DNA of 64,000 nucleotides from Brevibacterium sp. p3-SID960 (GCF_025144725.1 NZ_JALXKS010000001.1:119627-183626); one strand, 5' to 3'. Shown: positions 28,974 through 38,117, counted from the first letter of the stretch. Notes: generated by a model not told the origin, from the sequence alone. Translations and numbers: made by a program.

Positions 28974-30182
28974 ACACAGCACGGTGACCTGTCCCATGTT
29001 CTTGCCCGCCGCGCCCAGGGCGGACCCGGTGAGCTCTCGGCGATCCTCGCGCTCGCAGCCCAGGGCGGGGATCTCATCGACTTCACCGGCGGGTTCCCCG
29101 ACCCCGGCCTGTTCGATGCGCAGCTGCTGAGCGAGCTGGCGTCCAAGGCCGTCTCCACCGCGCCCGAGGTGGCGCTGCAGTACGCTTCGAACCGCGGGCT
29201 GGCCCCGCTGCGCGAGTCCCTGCGCGCCCTCATCGCCCAGACGCAGGAGCATTCACCGGCCGACGGCGAGCTCATCGTCACCTCCGGCGGGGTCGACGCG
29301 CTCACCCTGGTGACGAAGGCGCTGGCCGATCCGGGCGCTGCCGTCCTCGTCGAGGCGCCGACGTATCTGGGGGCCTGCACGGTATTCACCACCAATGAGA
29401 CGGCGCCGGTGGCGATGCGCAACGACGCTGAAGGCCTCGTTCCCGAATCCCTCGCCGAGGCGTGTGAGACCGCCCGCAAGCAGGGCGCGGAACCGGCGTT
29501 CGCCTATGTCATCCCCGACTTTCAGAACCCTTCGGGTCTGCTTCTGTCGACTGCGCGCCGTGCTGCGCTCGTCGCTGCGGCCCGGGAGGCCTGCATTCTC
29601 CTCGTTGAGGATGTCGCCTACCGCGATCTCGCCTTCGACGGCTCGTACCTGCCTTCGCTCTATCAGCTCGGCCCGGACGTCACGGTGCAGATCGGCACGT
29701 TCTCCAAGACCTTCACGCCCGGCACCCGGCTGGGCTGGGCGTGCGGGCCGGAGGCGATCATCGCGGCGATGGCCGAGGTCAAGACGACGACCGACCAGTG
29801 CGCCTCCGCCCTCGGGCAGTGCATGCTCGACGCCTACATCCGCGAAGGCCGCTTCACCGCCGGGCTGCCGGCCATCCGCCGCGCCTACGCGCAGCGGTGC
29901 GCTGCCCTGCTGGCCGCACTCGCCACGCACCTGGAAGGCGCAGCGACGTGGACGCAGCCCGCTGGCGGGTTCTTCACCTGGGTGGAGGTTCCCGGCATCG
30001 ATGCGAAGGCACTCGCCTCGGCTGCCGTTGAGGCGGGAGTCGCCTATGTGCCCGGAGCCCCGTTCTTCGTCGACCGGGTCATCGATGACCACCTGCGGCT
30101 GTCGTTCTCGCGTACGCCGGCCGAGCGGATGGACGAGGGCGTCAGGCGGCTGGCCGGCGTGCTGGAGCGCGCGCGAAGCTGA
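28971..30182 (+). CDS. PLP-dependent aminotransferase, MocR/LysN (2-aminoadipate-type) family
   Basis: 403 residues of fold-type I aminotransferase like LysN or the catalytic half of MocR proteins, but without a GntR DNA-binding domain. The opening IDFTGGFPDPGLF, the PLP lysine K246 in GTFSKTFTPGTRLGW, VIPDFQNPSG and LRLSFSRTP near the end are all typical. Such enzymes transfer amino groups between 2-oxoglutarate and branched, aromatic or 2-aminoadipate substrates. Likely leaderless, with TAGAGT 6 nt before ATG. Confidence 0.88.
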   Translation: MTQHGDLSHVLARRAQGGPGELSAILALAAQGGDLIDFTGGFPDPGLFDAQLLSELASKAVSTAPEVALQYASNRGLAPLRESLRALIAQTQEHSPADGELIVTSGGVDALTLVTKALADPGAAVLVEAPTYLGACTVFTTNETAPVAMRNDAEGLVPESLAEACETARKQGAEPAFAYVIPDFQNPSGLLLSTARRAALVAAAREACILLVEDVAYRDLAFDGSYLPSLYQLGPDVTVQIGTFSKTFTPGTRLGWACGPEAIIAAMAEVKTTTDQCASALGQCMLDAYIREGRFTAGLPAIRRAYAQRCAALLAALATHLEGAATWTQPAGGFFTWVEVPGIDAKALASAAVEAGVAYVPGAPFFVDRVIDDHLRLSFSRTPAERMDEGVRRLAGVLERARS

Positions 30183-30255
30183 GCTGCCGCTTGGTGCAAC
30201 GCGCGGCTTCTGGGGGATCTCAGCTTCTGGCGCTGCTTCTTCTGGAGCTTTCGGC

Positions 30256-30846
30256 TCAGGAGAGTTCGGCGCCGGCGGCGTTCATCTCCTGCAGCGCTTC
30301 GGCAGACCGGTTCTCATCGACGCCGGCGACAAGATCGACGAGCACCCGGACGGCGAAGTCCTCATCGCGGCCGTCGAGCACGGTGGCGCGCACGCAGTGA
30401 TCAGTGGCGATGCCGCACACGACGATCGAGCGGATGCCCTCTGCCCGCAGCCAGTCGGCGAGCATGACCGAGTCGTCATCGGTGAGATGACCTTCGAATC
30501 CCGAATAGGCCGCCGCATGCTCACCTTTGCGGAAGACCGCATCGATGCTGTCGATGGCCGGCCTGAGCTCGGGGTGGAAAGCAGCACCGTCGGTGCCGGC
30601 CACGCAGTGGACCGGCCAGGTGCTGATGAAGTCGGGGCGGTCCGAGAAGTGATCGCCGGGATCGATATGCCAGTCAGCAGTGGCGACGATGCGGGCGTAG
30701 TCGTCCCGATGCGCGGTGATGAAGTCGGCGACCCGGCGGGCCACCTCGGTCCCACCCTCGACCCCGAGGGCGCCGCCTTCGCAGAAGTCGTTCTGGATGT
30801 CGACGAGGACCAGAGCGGTGCTCTCGCGGTTGAGTTCGGCAATCAT
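30256..30846 (-). CDS. pncA: nicotinamidase (isochorismatase-like hydrolase)
   Basis: 196 residues. Converts nicotinamide to nicotinate for NAD salvage, and would activate pyrazinamide. The Asp-Lys-Cys triad is D16 (VDIQNDF), K107 (FRKGEH) and C151 (TDHCV). The metal site DWHIDPGDHF and the cis-peptide region CGIATDHCVRAT are intact. TACACT ends 7 nt before ATG, and the spacer GAAGGAT could also act as a ribosome-binding site. It is divergent from the downstream lipoprotein gene, with a 131-bp shared promoter region. Confidence 0.93.
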   Translation of the reverse strand: MIAELNRESTALVLVDIQNDFCEGGALGVEGGTEVARRVADFITAHRDDYARIVATADWHIDPGDHFSDRPDFISTWPVHCVAGTDGAAFHPELRPAIDSIDAVFRKGEHAAAYSGFEGHLTDDDSVMLADWLRAEGIRSIVVCGIATDHCVRATVLDGRDEDFAVRVLVDLVAGVDENRSAEALQEMNAAGAELS

Positions 30847-30977
30847 ATCCTTCAGTGTATGGCAGGCAGCAGCGGAAGCCGACTGTCGCAGGACTGCAAC
30901 AGAGCCTCGTTGTCCCCTCCCGGTTCCACCCTTTAGGCTCAGGATCACAGCACCCGCCTCACACCAGGAGCACCGCG

Positions 30978-31721
30978 ATGAAGCACCCGTCCCCCTTCCG
31001 GCTGGCCGCCGGTTTTGCAGCAGCAGCCGGCTTAGCCCTCGTCCTCTCTGCCTGCTCCGGCGGCTCCGGCGCAGCGGGCAAGTCCGCCGAACGGGCCGAG
31101 GGCGGCACTGAGCAGGCCGGTGAGGAGGCCTCCGCGCCCGCAGACGATGCCCTCAAGCAGCTGGACGAAGACGAGCTTGCCACAGTGCTCAACGAGCTGA
31201 CGTACGACGGGAAGAGCTTTGCGACCATCGACGTGGAGCCGCCGGCGGTGCAGAGCGCGATCGAGCAGTTCGAACAGGCCGACGTCGAACCAGCCGCCTG
31301 CCAAGACGTCCTCATCGAGCTCGTGACCAAGCCCTCTGCCGATGCCCCGAACAAGTCGGCGCTGAGCGACGACAATGGCTACACGGCGGCGATCGCGTCA
31401 TATGAGACGAACAACGATGCCGCTGCGGCACTGCAGAACATGATCGACACGAGCTCCACCTGCAAGAATATGACGATGACGGTGGCTGGAGAGCGCATCG
31501 AGATGGAGATGTCCGTGGACGTCGTCGACATCCCCGGCGCCGACCAGGCAATCGAGACCGTGACCACGAGCCCGATGGCTCCGGGCACACAGCAGCACAC
31601 AGTCTCAGCCGTGGTCAAGAACGGGCTCGTCACCGGCTCTGCCCAGCACGACTCAACGACTGAGAAGTCCGTCGGCATCACCACTGAGCTGGTCAGCGCC
31701 TACGACAAAGCCACCAGCTGA
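30978..31721 (+). CDS. lipoprotein of unknown function
   Basis: 247 residues. Lipobox LSAC with Cys26 predicts a lipid-anchored extracellular protein. A short Gly/Glu-rich linker is followed by a domain of about 180 residues with two cysteines (CQDVL and TCKNM) that may pair. The pattern (LNELTYDGKSFATIDVEP...) is reminiscent of actinobacterial sensor-type lipoprotein domains, but I cannot assign a family. AGGAG lies 7 nt before ATG. Its 3' end overlaps the convergent glycosyltransferase gene by 69 nt. Confidence 0.7.
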   Translation: MKHPSPFRLAAGFAAAAGLALVLSACSGGSGAAGKSAERAEGGTEQAGEEASAPADDALKQLDEDELATVLNELTYDGKSFATIDVEPPAVQSAIEQFEQADVEPAACQDVLIELVTKPSADAPNKSALSDDNGYTAAIASYETNNDAAAALQNMIDTSSTCKNMTMTVAGERIEMEMSVDVVDIPGADQAIETVTTSPMAPGTQQHTVSAVVKNGLVTGSAQHDSTTEKSVGITTELVSAYDKATS

Positions 31722-33026
31722 CCCAGGCTCACCCCCGCTGTTTCCCGCCTGGCACCCCTTCAGCTCCTCTTCGGCCGCCTGACGCCACGTGTCCTCGAGT
31801 GCCAGCAGCGCGGGAGGGAGGGCCCATTGACGCACGAGCCGCAGCCCGGGTTCGGATCCGAACTCCGGCTCGCTCGTCGGCACGGAACCGCACGTGCCGC
31901 GTGCCGCCAATGCCACCACGCGAGCCGGCCGGATCTCAGCGTAGAGCTGACCGGTGCTATCGGTCACCGTTGCGCAGCGCTCGGCCATGGCGGCTGCTTC
32001 GCACACTGCCTGCAGCTCGCCCGGTCCGGGGCAGAAAGCCCGGTGTGCACAGACATCGAAGCGCGGACGAGCCCGGTTCCATTCCGGAACCACATCGTGG
32101 ACCCGCGGGTCGGCGGCGAAGACGCCCGGCACCTCGGGGCCGGTTGCAGCAGCGTCCTGGCCTGCGGTGACCACGACGTGCACGTCGCCGGCGGCCAACA
32201 GCGCGGTAATCGCGGCGACGTCGCAGCCCGTGTCGCCGCTGCTCGGCAGGTGGACGAGGATGTCGGGGACTGAGAAGACGATGCCGGCAGGGCGCATGAT
32301 CGGATGCGTGATGCTGGCAGCCAGCGCCATCGACTCGGCGTTCTTCTCCGCCCGTTTGCCGGCGGTATCCGCACCCCAGCGGTGGGCCCAGTCGCCGCCG
32401 AGGTGGTGGGCAAGGGCGTGCGGGAGGTGCCGGTAGCCCGCGCCGGCCAGGCGGGCCTGCCAGGCGAGTTCCCAGTCCTCGCCGCCGTAGCCGATGAAGC
32501 GGGCATCAAACCCGCCGATCGTCTCGAACAGCTCGCGGGTCACAGCGAGGACGGCAGAGATGATGAACCGGAAGCCGGTGTCGTCGACGCGCTGCAGGTC
32601 CGACGTGTCCGCCCAGGCGCGGGTGAGCCAGGCAGGTTCGCCGAGGTCGGTCGGCGGAGTGGTGTCGGTGTCGAGCATGCGCCGGCTGCCGACGGCCAGC
32701 GTCCACGGCTCAGCGACGAGCGCCTCTGCCAGGACGGCGATGCAGCCAGGCTGCGGGATCGTGTCGCCGTCGAGGAAGACGAGGATCGTCCCGCTGGCGT
32801 GTGCGGCGCCGAGGTTGCGGGCGGCTGCGGCGCGGAAGCCCCGGTCGTCCTGGCGGACGAGTCGCACGCCGGCCGGCACCTCGGGCGCGGTGGCCGAACC
32901 GTCGTCGGCGACGATGATCTCGATGTCGCCTGTGTAGTCCTGCGCGCTGAGCCCGGCGAGCACCGCGCTCAGCCCTGTCGGATTCTCGTAGTAGGGGATG
33001 ATGACGGACACGGACGGGACTGTCAT
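31653..33026 (-). CDS. family 2 glycosyltransferase with galactosyltransferase-type C-terminal motif and extra domain
   Basis: 457 residues. GT-A fold at residues 1-240: SVSVIIPYYENPTGL, DDGSA, the DxD-like LDGDT, and the GYGGEDWELAWQ motif shared with galactosyltransferase (7C) domains. Residues about 245-457 form a second, unrecognised domain (VHVVVTAGQDAA, HDVVPEWNRARPRFDVCAH) that may be a degenerate second transferase. It uses a nucleotide sugar at the cytoplasmic face. Last gene of the left arm of the cluster, its ATG overlaps the upstream gene stop by 4 nt (ATGA). Acceptor and sugar are unknown. Confidence 0.8.
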   Translation of the reverse strand: MTVPSVSVIIPYYENPTGLSAVLAGLSAQDYTGDIEIIVADDGSATAPEVPAGVRLVRQDDRGFRAAAARNLGAAHASGTILVFLDGDTIPQPGCIAVLAEALVAEPWTLAVGSRRMLDTDTTPPTDLGEPAWLTRAWADTSDLQRVDDTGFRFIISAVLAVTRELFETIGGFDARFIGYGGEDWELAWQARLAGAGYRHLPHALAHHLGGDWAHRWGADTAGKRAEKNAESMALAASITHPIMRPAGIVFSVPDILVHLPSSGDTGCDVAAITALLAAGDVHVVVTAGQDAAATGPEVPGVFAADPRVHDVVPEWNRARPRFDVCAHRAFCPGPGELQAVCEAAAMAERCATVTDSTGQLYAEIRPARVVALAARGTCGSVPTSEPEFGSEPGLRLVRQWALPPALLALEDTWRQAAEEELKGCQAGNSGGEPGSAGGFVVGADQLSGDADGLLSR

Positions 33027-34009
33027 ACGGTGCTCCAGATACGGCGGTAGGCGGCGGCGACCTCAGCCCAGCCCCAATCCGGAGGGGGTGTGTCAGCCCA
33101 TGTCGACGCGGGTGTGCGGCAGACGGCGGCGAGTGCCTCGGCAAGGGTGCTGGGCGTGCAGAGGCGCAGCCGCCCCGGCCAGCGCGCGGCGACTTCGGTC
33201 GTGTAGTCCGAGGTGGTGGTCAGCGGCACCCGGTTGTGGGCGATCCAGGTGTTGAGGGAGCCGGAGGCGGAGACGTGGCGGTGGGCGCAGACCGGCACGG
33301 TGACCGCATCAAGGGCGGCTGGGAGTTCGGTGTCGGGGATGTAGCCGGTGCACTGCAGGTCGATGCCGCGCTCTGCCGCCCGCGAGCGCAGCCCGGCAAG
33401 GTAGCCGGCGTGGCCGTCAGCGACGTCTCCGAGCAGCAGAATTCGAGTCCCGGCCGGAGCCGCGTCGATGACGTCCTCGCAGCCCTTGCCGGGGTAGACG
33501 AACCCGAAGATGCCGATGACCGGGATGCCCCCGTCTGAGGATCCGGCCGTCGGTGGGCCGGGCGCTGCGGCCAACGGGCGCGGCGCTTCGATCGGCAGGG
33601 GCACGACGTGGATGGCCCCGGCGGATTCCAGCCGGCGGGCTTCAGACTCAGAATTCGTCACCACGACGTCAGCGGCGCGCACGAGCCTGAGGTAGGCCGC
33701 CTGCCGGCGGGCGCAGCGATCAGCACCCTCGCCAGGCTGCGGGATGTCGTGCAGAGTCAGGCTCAGCAGCCGACCGGCGGCCAGGCGCAGCACTGTGTCG
33801 ACAGCGGTTTGCGGGTCGGGGCCGCAGAGGTGGTCGGTGAAGCTGATGTGGACGAGCTCGGCGTCGGCAGCCGGGGCCGGCAGCTGCGCCGGGTTGGGAG
33901 CCTCACGCACGAGCCCCCGTCCCAGAGCCTGGTGCAGATACCGCCCGAATCGGGTCACACCGTGGGCAGGCGGGCCGGTGAGAATGTGCTCAACGGCATG
34001 TACGTCCAC
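33023..34009 (-). CDS. GT-B fold glycosyltransferase (family 4-like)
   Basis: 328 residues. The N-terminal Rossmann half has the HGVTRFGRYLHQAL and LVHISFTDHLCG segments and a TNSESEARRLESAG motif. The C-terminal half (VIGIFGFVYPGKGCEDVIDA, RILLLGDV, CTGYIPDTELPAAL, VPVCAHRHVSASGSL) fits GT4 retaining transferases, although the usual EXXXXXXXE motif is not clear. The start is GTG 34009 with GAGGTGA 4-5 nt upstream. First gene of the left arm, fed by the palindromic -10 element at 34069-34077. Confidence 0.78.
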   Translation of the reverse strand: MDVHAVEHILTGPPAHGVTRFGRYLHQALGRGLVREAPNPAQLPAPAADAELVHISFTDHLCGPDPQTAVDTVLRLAAGRLLSLTLHDIPQPGEGADRCARRQAAYLRLVRAADVVVTNSESEARRLESAGAIHVVPLPIEAPRPLAAAPGPPTAGSSDGGIPVIGIFGFVYPGKGCEDVIDAAPAGTRILLLGDVADGHAGYLAGLRSRAAERGIDLQCTGYIPDTELPAALDAVTVPVCAHRHVSASGSLNTWIAHNRVPLTTTSDYTTEVAARWPGRLRLCTPSTLAEALAAVCRTPASTWADTPPPDWGWAEVAAAYRRIWSTV

Positions 34010-34068
34010 TGTTCACCTCGACTCTGACCCGGAATCATGTATGCGGAACCGGATCGGCGCCGCACGGT

Positions 34069-34077
34069 GATACTATC
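34069..34077. promoter_or_regulatory. palindromic -10 element in the divergent glycosyltransferase promoter
   Basis: GATACTATC is a perfect palindrome around C. It contains TACTAT on the plus strand (34071-34076) and TAGTAT on the minus strand (34075-34070), both TANNNT. Predicted leaders are about 55 nt to the GTG at 34009 and about 117 nt to the ATG at 34200. The 190-bp gap holds no gene. Confidence 0.4.
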
Positions 34078-34199
34078 AAGTCACCTTACTCTGCACCGAC
34101 AAGCTCTCTTGTCATCGCTTACGCAGGTGCCCGAGCTGCTTCCTGCGGCGACCGCGCTGCACGCATGCAGCTGACTCCATCGGAAAGGCTGGTTCGGCG

Positions 34200-35300
34200 A
34201 TGAAGACTCAAGAACTCGACGCTCACCCCCGAGTTCTCTCCATCCCCGCCCAGCACCCATTCGTCGACGCCACCTGGCCGCCGACTGCCGAACCCGTCAG
34301 GCCCGCTCAGCTGCCCGCCGGCGAACGCTGGCACCCGCACCCCGGGCTGGAGGCCGACTGGATCCGGGCGCACGCCGGCGAGTTCGACATCGTCCACGTC
34401 CACTTCGGGTTCGAGCATCGCAGTCTCGAACAGATCCGCGACTTCATCCGCGCCTGCGCTGAGGCGCGCGCCGCGCTCGTCGTCACCGTCCACGATCTGG
34501 CCAACCCGCACCTGCGGGATCAGCGTGCACATCGCAACCGGCTGCGCGCACTCACCGCCGCTGCCGCTGCAGTCTTCACCCTCACCTCGGGCGCGGCTGC
34601 CGAACTGGCCGCCGACTACGGCGTCTGCGCCGAAGTCATCGCCCACCCGCCCATCGTTCCGGCCGCGCAGGCCGCGCAGATCATGACCGCCAGCGGTCGG
34701 CGCGGGCGCTCGGCGGCCGTGTTCCTCAAGGATCTGCGCACCAACGTCGTCACCGATCCGGCGTTCTACCTGTCGCTGGCTTCGGGTCTGCATCGGTCCG
34801 GGGCGTGGCTGGAGGTGTGGGCGCACCGGTCGAGTGCCGCCCACCCGACGGTGACCGCCCTGCAGGCCGCCACCGACTCCGGTGCGGCACCGGGCCTCGA
34901 CCTGCATCTGACCGCCCGGCTCTCGGATGCCGTGCTTTACCGGGCACTCTCGGGCTGCGCCGTTTCGGTGCTGCCGTATACGCATGGGACGCATTCGGGC
35001 TGGCTGGAGATGTGCCGCGACCTGGGCCTGAGCGTCATCGCCCCGGACTGCGGGCACTATGCCGGTCAGGCGGACGCACCCGAGGCGGTGCGCACCTATC
35101 GCACCGGCAGCGGTGCCGCAGCGGCCGAGGCCGCAGTGTGGGCGATCCGGCGCGGGATCATCGCCCGCGGGGATGTCGTCGGCCGGGCGCCGGCAGCCCA
35201 GCAGGCCTACGCAGATGCGTATGCACAGGCCATGACCCCGAGAAGTGCTGCTGCGGCGGTGGTGACACCGGCGATGTTCCTCACCGAGGACGACAGCTGA
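34200..35300 (+). CDS. GT-B fold glycosyltransferase
   Basis: 366 residues. N-terminal half: DIVHVHFGFEHRSLEQI, ALVVTVHDLANPH and TLTSGAAAELAADYG. C-terminal half: SAAVFLKDLRTNVV, VLYRALSGCAVSVLPYTHGTHSGWLEMCRDLGLSVIAPDCGHYA. This resembles family 1/4 transferases, with SGWLEMCRDLG in place of the usual nucleotide-sugar Glu motif. GAAAGG lies 10 nt before ATG. The stop overlaps the next start by one base (TGATG). First gene of the right arm, substrate unknown. Confidence 0.75.
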   Translation: MKTQELDAHPRVLSIPAQHPFVDATWPPTAEPVRPAQLPAGERWHPHPGLEADWIRAHAGEFDIVHVHFGFEHRSLEQIRDFIRACAEARAALVVTVHDLANPHLRDQRAHRNRLRALTAAAAAVFTLTSGAAAELAADYGVCAEVIAHPPIVPAAQAAQIMTASGRRGRSAAVFLKDLRTNVVTDPAFYLSLASGLHRSGAWLEVWAHRSSAAHPTVTALQAATDSGAAPGLDLHLTARLSDAVLYRALSGCAVSVLPYTHGTHSGWLEMCRDLGLSVIAPDCGHYAGQADAPEAVRTYRTGSGAAAAEAAVWAIRRGIIARGDVVGRAPAAQQAYADAYAQAMTPRSAAAAVVTPAMFLTEDDS

Positions 35301-36373
35301 TGCGCATCGCCGTCGTCGGTCCTGCCCGCATGCCCATCGCCCCGCCCTTCGGCGGGGGACTCGAGGCGTTCTGCGACCGGCTGACCGCCGGGCTGCGCGA
35401 GGCGGGCGTGCAGGTCGACCTGTACGCCTCGGCCGGCTCACGCGGTCACCGGCAGGGGTTCGAGCTGCCGGGCATCGACTGGACCGGGCATGAGCACATC
35501 GCCCGCGACGATGCCTACCCGCCCGGCGCCCAGGACATCGAGTACACCGCCTACCGGCAGCTGTTCGAACGCCTGCATCACGGACCCTACGACCTCATCC
35601 ACAACAACTCGGTCAGCCCGGCGTTCTTCTCCGGTGCCTCCGGCCGGGTGCCGATGCTCACCACCCTGCACGTCCCGCCAGAGGCGCCCCTGGATGAGGC
35701 GATCAGCCGGGCTGGCAGCAGCGCCGGTTCGTTCGCTGCGGTCAGCGCCTTCACCGCCGGACAGTGGCAGCTGCCCGAACCGGCCACCGTCGTCCACAAC
35801 GGCGTCGACACCCGCACCTTCGCCGCCGGACCCGGCGGGGATCATGCCGTGTGGTTCGGCCGCATCACCCCGGAGAAGGGCCTGCACCTTGCCATCGATG
35901 CGTGCAGGGTCGCCGGTGTGCCGCTGCGCATCATCGGCCGCTGCGCCGAACCGCGCTACTTCACCACCGAGATCGAGCCGCGCCTAGGCGATGACGCTCT
36001 GTGGGTCGGGCATCTCGACGACGCGCAGCTCGCCGCCGAGGTCGGGGCTGCCGCGGTCACGGTCGTCACCCCCTGCTGGGATGAGCCTTTCGGGCTCGTG
36101 ACGATCGAGTCGCTGTCCTGCGGCACTCCGGTGGCAGCGTTCGCCCGCGGCGGGATTCCCGAGGTGCTCGCCAACGCACCCGAACTGCTGGCCCGCCCCG
36201 GCGATGTCGCCGATCTCGCCGCAGCAATCGGCCGGGCCCGCCGCTTCGACCGCGCCCGCGCCCGCCGGCTGGCGGTGACCCGGTTCGACCGCCGGCACAT
36301 GGTCGCCGGTTACCTGCGGCTGTACAGCGAGGTCATCGGCACCGGACGCATCGCCGCCGAGCTCATCTCATGA
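35300..36373 (+). CDS. family 4 glycosyltransferase
   Basis: 357 residues and the clearest GT4 member of the cluster. N-terminal MRIAVVGPARMPIAPPFGGG with a Gly-rich loop, HNNSVSP, and ATVVHNGVDTRTF. C-terminal WFGRITPEKGLHLAIDA, IIGRCAEPRYF, VTPCWDEPFGLVTIESLSCGTPVAAFARGGIPEV with both Glu of the EX7E motif. Retaining transferase acting on the cytoplasmic side. Start is coupled to the previous stop (TGATG), and the end overlaps the next start by 4 nt (ATGA). Confidence 0.88.
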   Translation: MRIAVVGPARMPIAPPFGGGLEAFCDRLTAGLREAGVQVDLYASAGSRGHRQGFELPGIDWTGHEHIARDDAYPPGAQDIEYTAYRQLFERLHHGPYDLIHNNSVSPAFFSGASGRVPMLTTLHVPPEAPLDEAISRAGSSAGSFAAVSAFTAGQWQLPEPATVVHNGVDTRTFAAGPGGDHAVWFGRITPEKGLHLAIDACRVAGVPLRIIGRCAEPRYFTTEIEPRLGDDALWVGHLDDAQLAAEVGAAAVTVVTPCWDEPFGLVTIESLSCGTPVAAFARGGIPEVLANAPELLARPGDVADLAAAIGRARRFDRARARRLAVTRFDRRHMVAGYLRLYSEVIGTGRIAAELIS

Positions 36374-37356
36374 TCGGCTTCTACGCCCACCATCACGGCA
36401 CCGGCCATCTCTTCCGCTGCCAGGCGATCGCCGCCGAAATCCCCGAGGAGACCACGATCCTGTCCTCGCATCCGCGCGCGGATGTCGGCCTGCCGCTCGA
36501 CGCCCCGGCCGAGGAGCGCGGGGCCGATGTCACCGCCGGTGGGGCACTGCACTGGGTGCCGCGCGACCACCCCGGCCTGCGCACCCGGATGGCGGCTCTG
36601 GCCGCCTGGGTGGCAGACGCCCAGCCGCGGGCCGTCCACGTCGACGTGTCCGTCGAGGTCGCCGTGTTCCTCAGGCTGCTCGGCGTGCCGGTCACCACCC
36701 TGGCGATGCCGGGAGTCCGCGATGATGCCGCCCACCGGCTCGGCTACCAGGTGTGCGAGTCGATCATCGCCGCCTGGCCCGACTGGGTGAAGCTGCCTGA
36801 TCATCTGCGCACACATGCCAGAAAGGTCGCTGCTGTCGGCGGGGTCTCCCGGTTCGCCGGCCGCAGACTGGCGACCGAAGCGCGCGGGCCGGTCATCCTG
36901 CTCGGCCGCGGCGGGGCCGATGCCCCGGCCAGTTACTGGCAGCAGGTCCAGCACCGCCTCGGGCCCGGCTGCCGACTGCTGGGGCCTGCGTCGTGGCGCG
37001 AGGACCCGTACGCCGACCTGGCCGGTGCCTCGGTCATCATCTCCGCCGGTGGGCAGAACGCGATCGCTGACATCGCCTGCACCGGCCGCCCGGCGATCAT
37101 CGTGCCCCAGCAGCGGCCCTATGACGAACAGGCCGCCACCGCCGCTGTCCTCGCCGAGGCTGGCCTGGCCGAGGTCATCACACACCTGCCCGCACCCGAG
37201 GTGTGGCCTGAGATCGTCACCGAAGCCGGGTCCCGGCAGCCGGAGTGGAACCGCTGGCAGACCGGCGGGGCCGCAGGCCGGGCGGCCCGCGAGATCCTCG
37301 CGGTTGCCGACCGCAGCCGCGCGGCACACCACCCGCCGGTGGAGGGCGCGCTGTGA
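36370..37356 (+). CDS. family 28 / MurG-like glycosyltransferase
   Basis: 328 residues. It opens with MIGFYAHHHGTGHLFRCQAI, a nucleotide-sugar transferase signature (HGxGHxxR) shared with MurG-like and MGDG-synthase-like enzymes. The C-terminal part has ILLGRGGAD and IISAGGQNAIADIACTGRPAIIVPQQRPYDEQA, the GT28 donor-binding region. Inverting transferases of this type use UDP-sugars with lipid-linked acceptors. It overlaps both neighbours by 4 nt, so the right arm is one translationally coupled operon. Confidence 0.82.
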   Translation: MIGFYAHHHGTGHLFRCQAIAAEIPEETTILSSHPRADVGLPLDAPAEERGADVTAGGALHWVPRDHPGLRTRMAALAAWVADAQPRAVHVDVSVEVAVFLRLLGVPVTTLAMPGVRDDAAHRLGYQVCESIIAAWPDWVKLPDHLRTHARKVAAVGGVSRFAGRRLATEARGPVILLGRGGADAPASYWQQVQHRLGPGCRLLGPASWREDPYADLAGASVIISAGGQNAIADIACTGRPAIIVPQQRPYDEQAATAAVLAEAGLAEVITHLPAPEVWPEIVTEAGSRQPEWNRWQTGGAAGRAAREILAVADRSRAAHHPPVEGAL

Positions 37357-38117
37357 CGCCCGCCATCCACGTCGTCACCCTCGCCTCAGCTGACCGGGCC
37401 GACCGCGTGCGCCTGCAGCGAACGGCACTGGCCCACTGGGCTCCGGCCATCGCCCACACAACAGCGGCGATCGGCCAGACGCTCTTCGAGCTGCCTGAGT
37501 CGACGGTGCTCGACGCCACCGGGCCCGGCCGGCTACAGCTCGCCCGCGCCCGCAACCTGGCAGGCGACCACGCCGCAGATGCCGGCGCTGAGATCATCGT
37601 ATTCCTCGACGCCGACTGCCTGCCCGGCCCGCGGCTCATCGACCGCTACACGGCCGCGCTGGCCGATCACCCGGACGCGGTGGCCTGCGGGCCGGTCACC
37701 TACCTGCGCGCAGACCAGCCCGCCACCGCAGACACGCTCGACGCGCTCACCAGGTACCGCAATCCGCACCCCGGCCGGCCCGCCCCGGCAGACGGAGCCG
37801 TGCAGCCGGCTGCCGATGATGAGTACCAGTTGTTCTGGTCGCTGTCGTTTGCGCTCAGTGCCCGACTGTGGCGGGACTGCCGGAAGGCCTTCGGCGGGTT
37901 CAGCGTGGACTACCGCGGATACGGCGGTGAGGACACCGACTTCGGCATGCAGCTGCGCGCCCACCGCATCCCGATGCTGTGGACCGGCGGGGCCGACGCC
38001 TTCCACCAGTGGCATCCGCCCAGCCACACCGCAGCTGGCAACCGGGAGGCGATCCGCGCCAATGCCGCGCTGTTCCACTCCCGCTGGGGATACTGGCCGA
38101 TGCAGGACTGGCTGTGA
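37353..38117 (+). CDS. family 2 glycosyltransferase with galactosyltransferase-type C-terminus
   Basis: 254 residues. GT-A fold: IHVVTLASADRADRV, LARARNLAGDHA, the metal-binding IIVFLDADCLPGP, and GFSVDYRGYGGEDTDFGMQL, the 7C motif that is also present in the GT2 at the other end of the cluster. The C-terminal HQWHPPSHT is a likely metal-binding His segment. The start is GTG at 37353 overlapping the previous stop (GTGA). Last gene of the right arm. Confidence 0.82.
   Translation: MTPAIHVVTLASADRADRVRLQRTALAHWAPAIAHTTAAIGQTLFELPESTVLDATGPGRLQLARARNLAGDHAADAGAEIIVFLDADCLPGPRLIDRYTAALADHPDAVACGPVTYLRADQPATADTLDALTRYRNPHPGRPAPADGAVQPAADDEYQLFWSLSFALSARLWRDCRKAFGGFSVDYRGYGGEDTDFGMQLRAHRIPMLWTGGADAFHQWHPPSHTAAGNREAIRANAALFHSRWGYWPMQDWL

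Noticed and set aside
27516..29252. Long minus-strand open frame (578 codons) opposite the alpha/beta hydrolase and aminotransferase
   Set aside because: Spans two real genes and their promoter on the other strand, a typical high-GC shadow.
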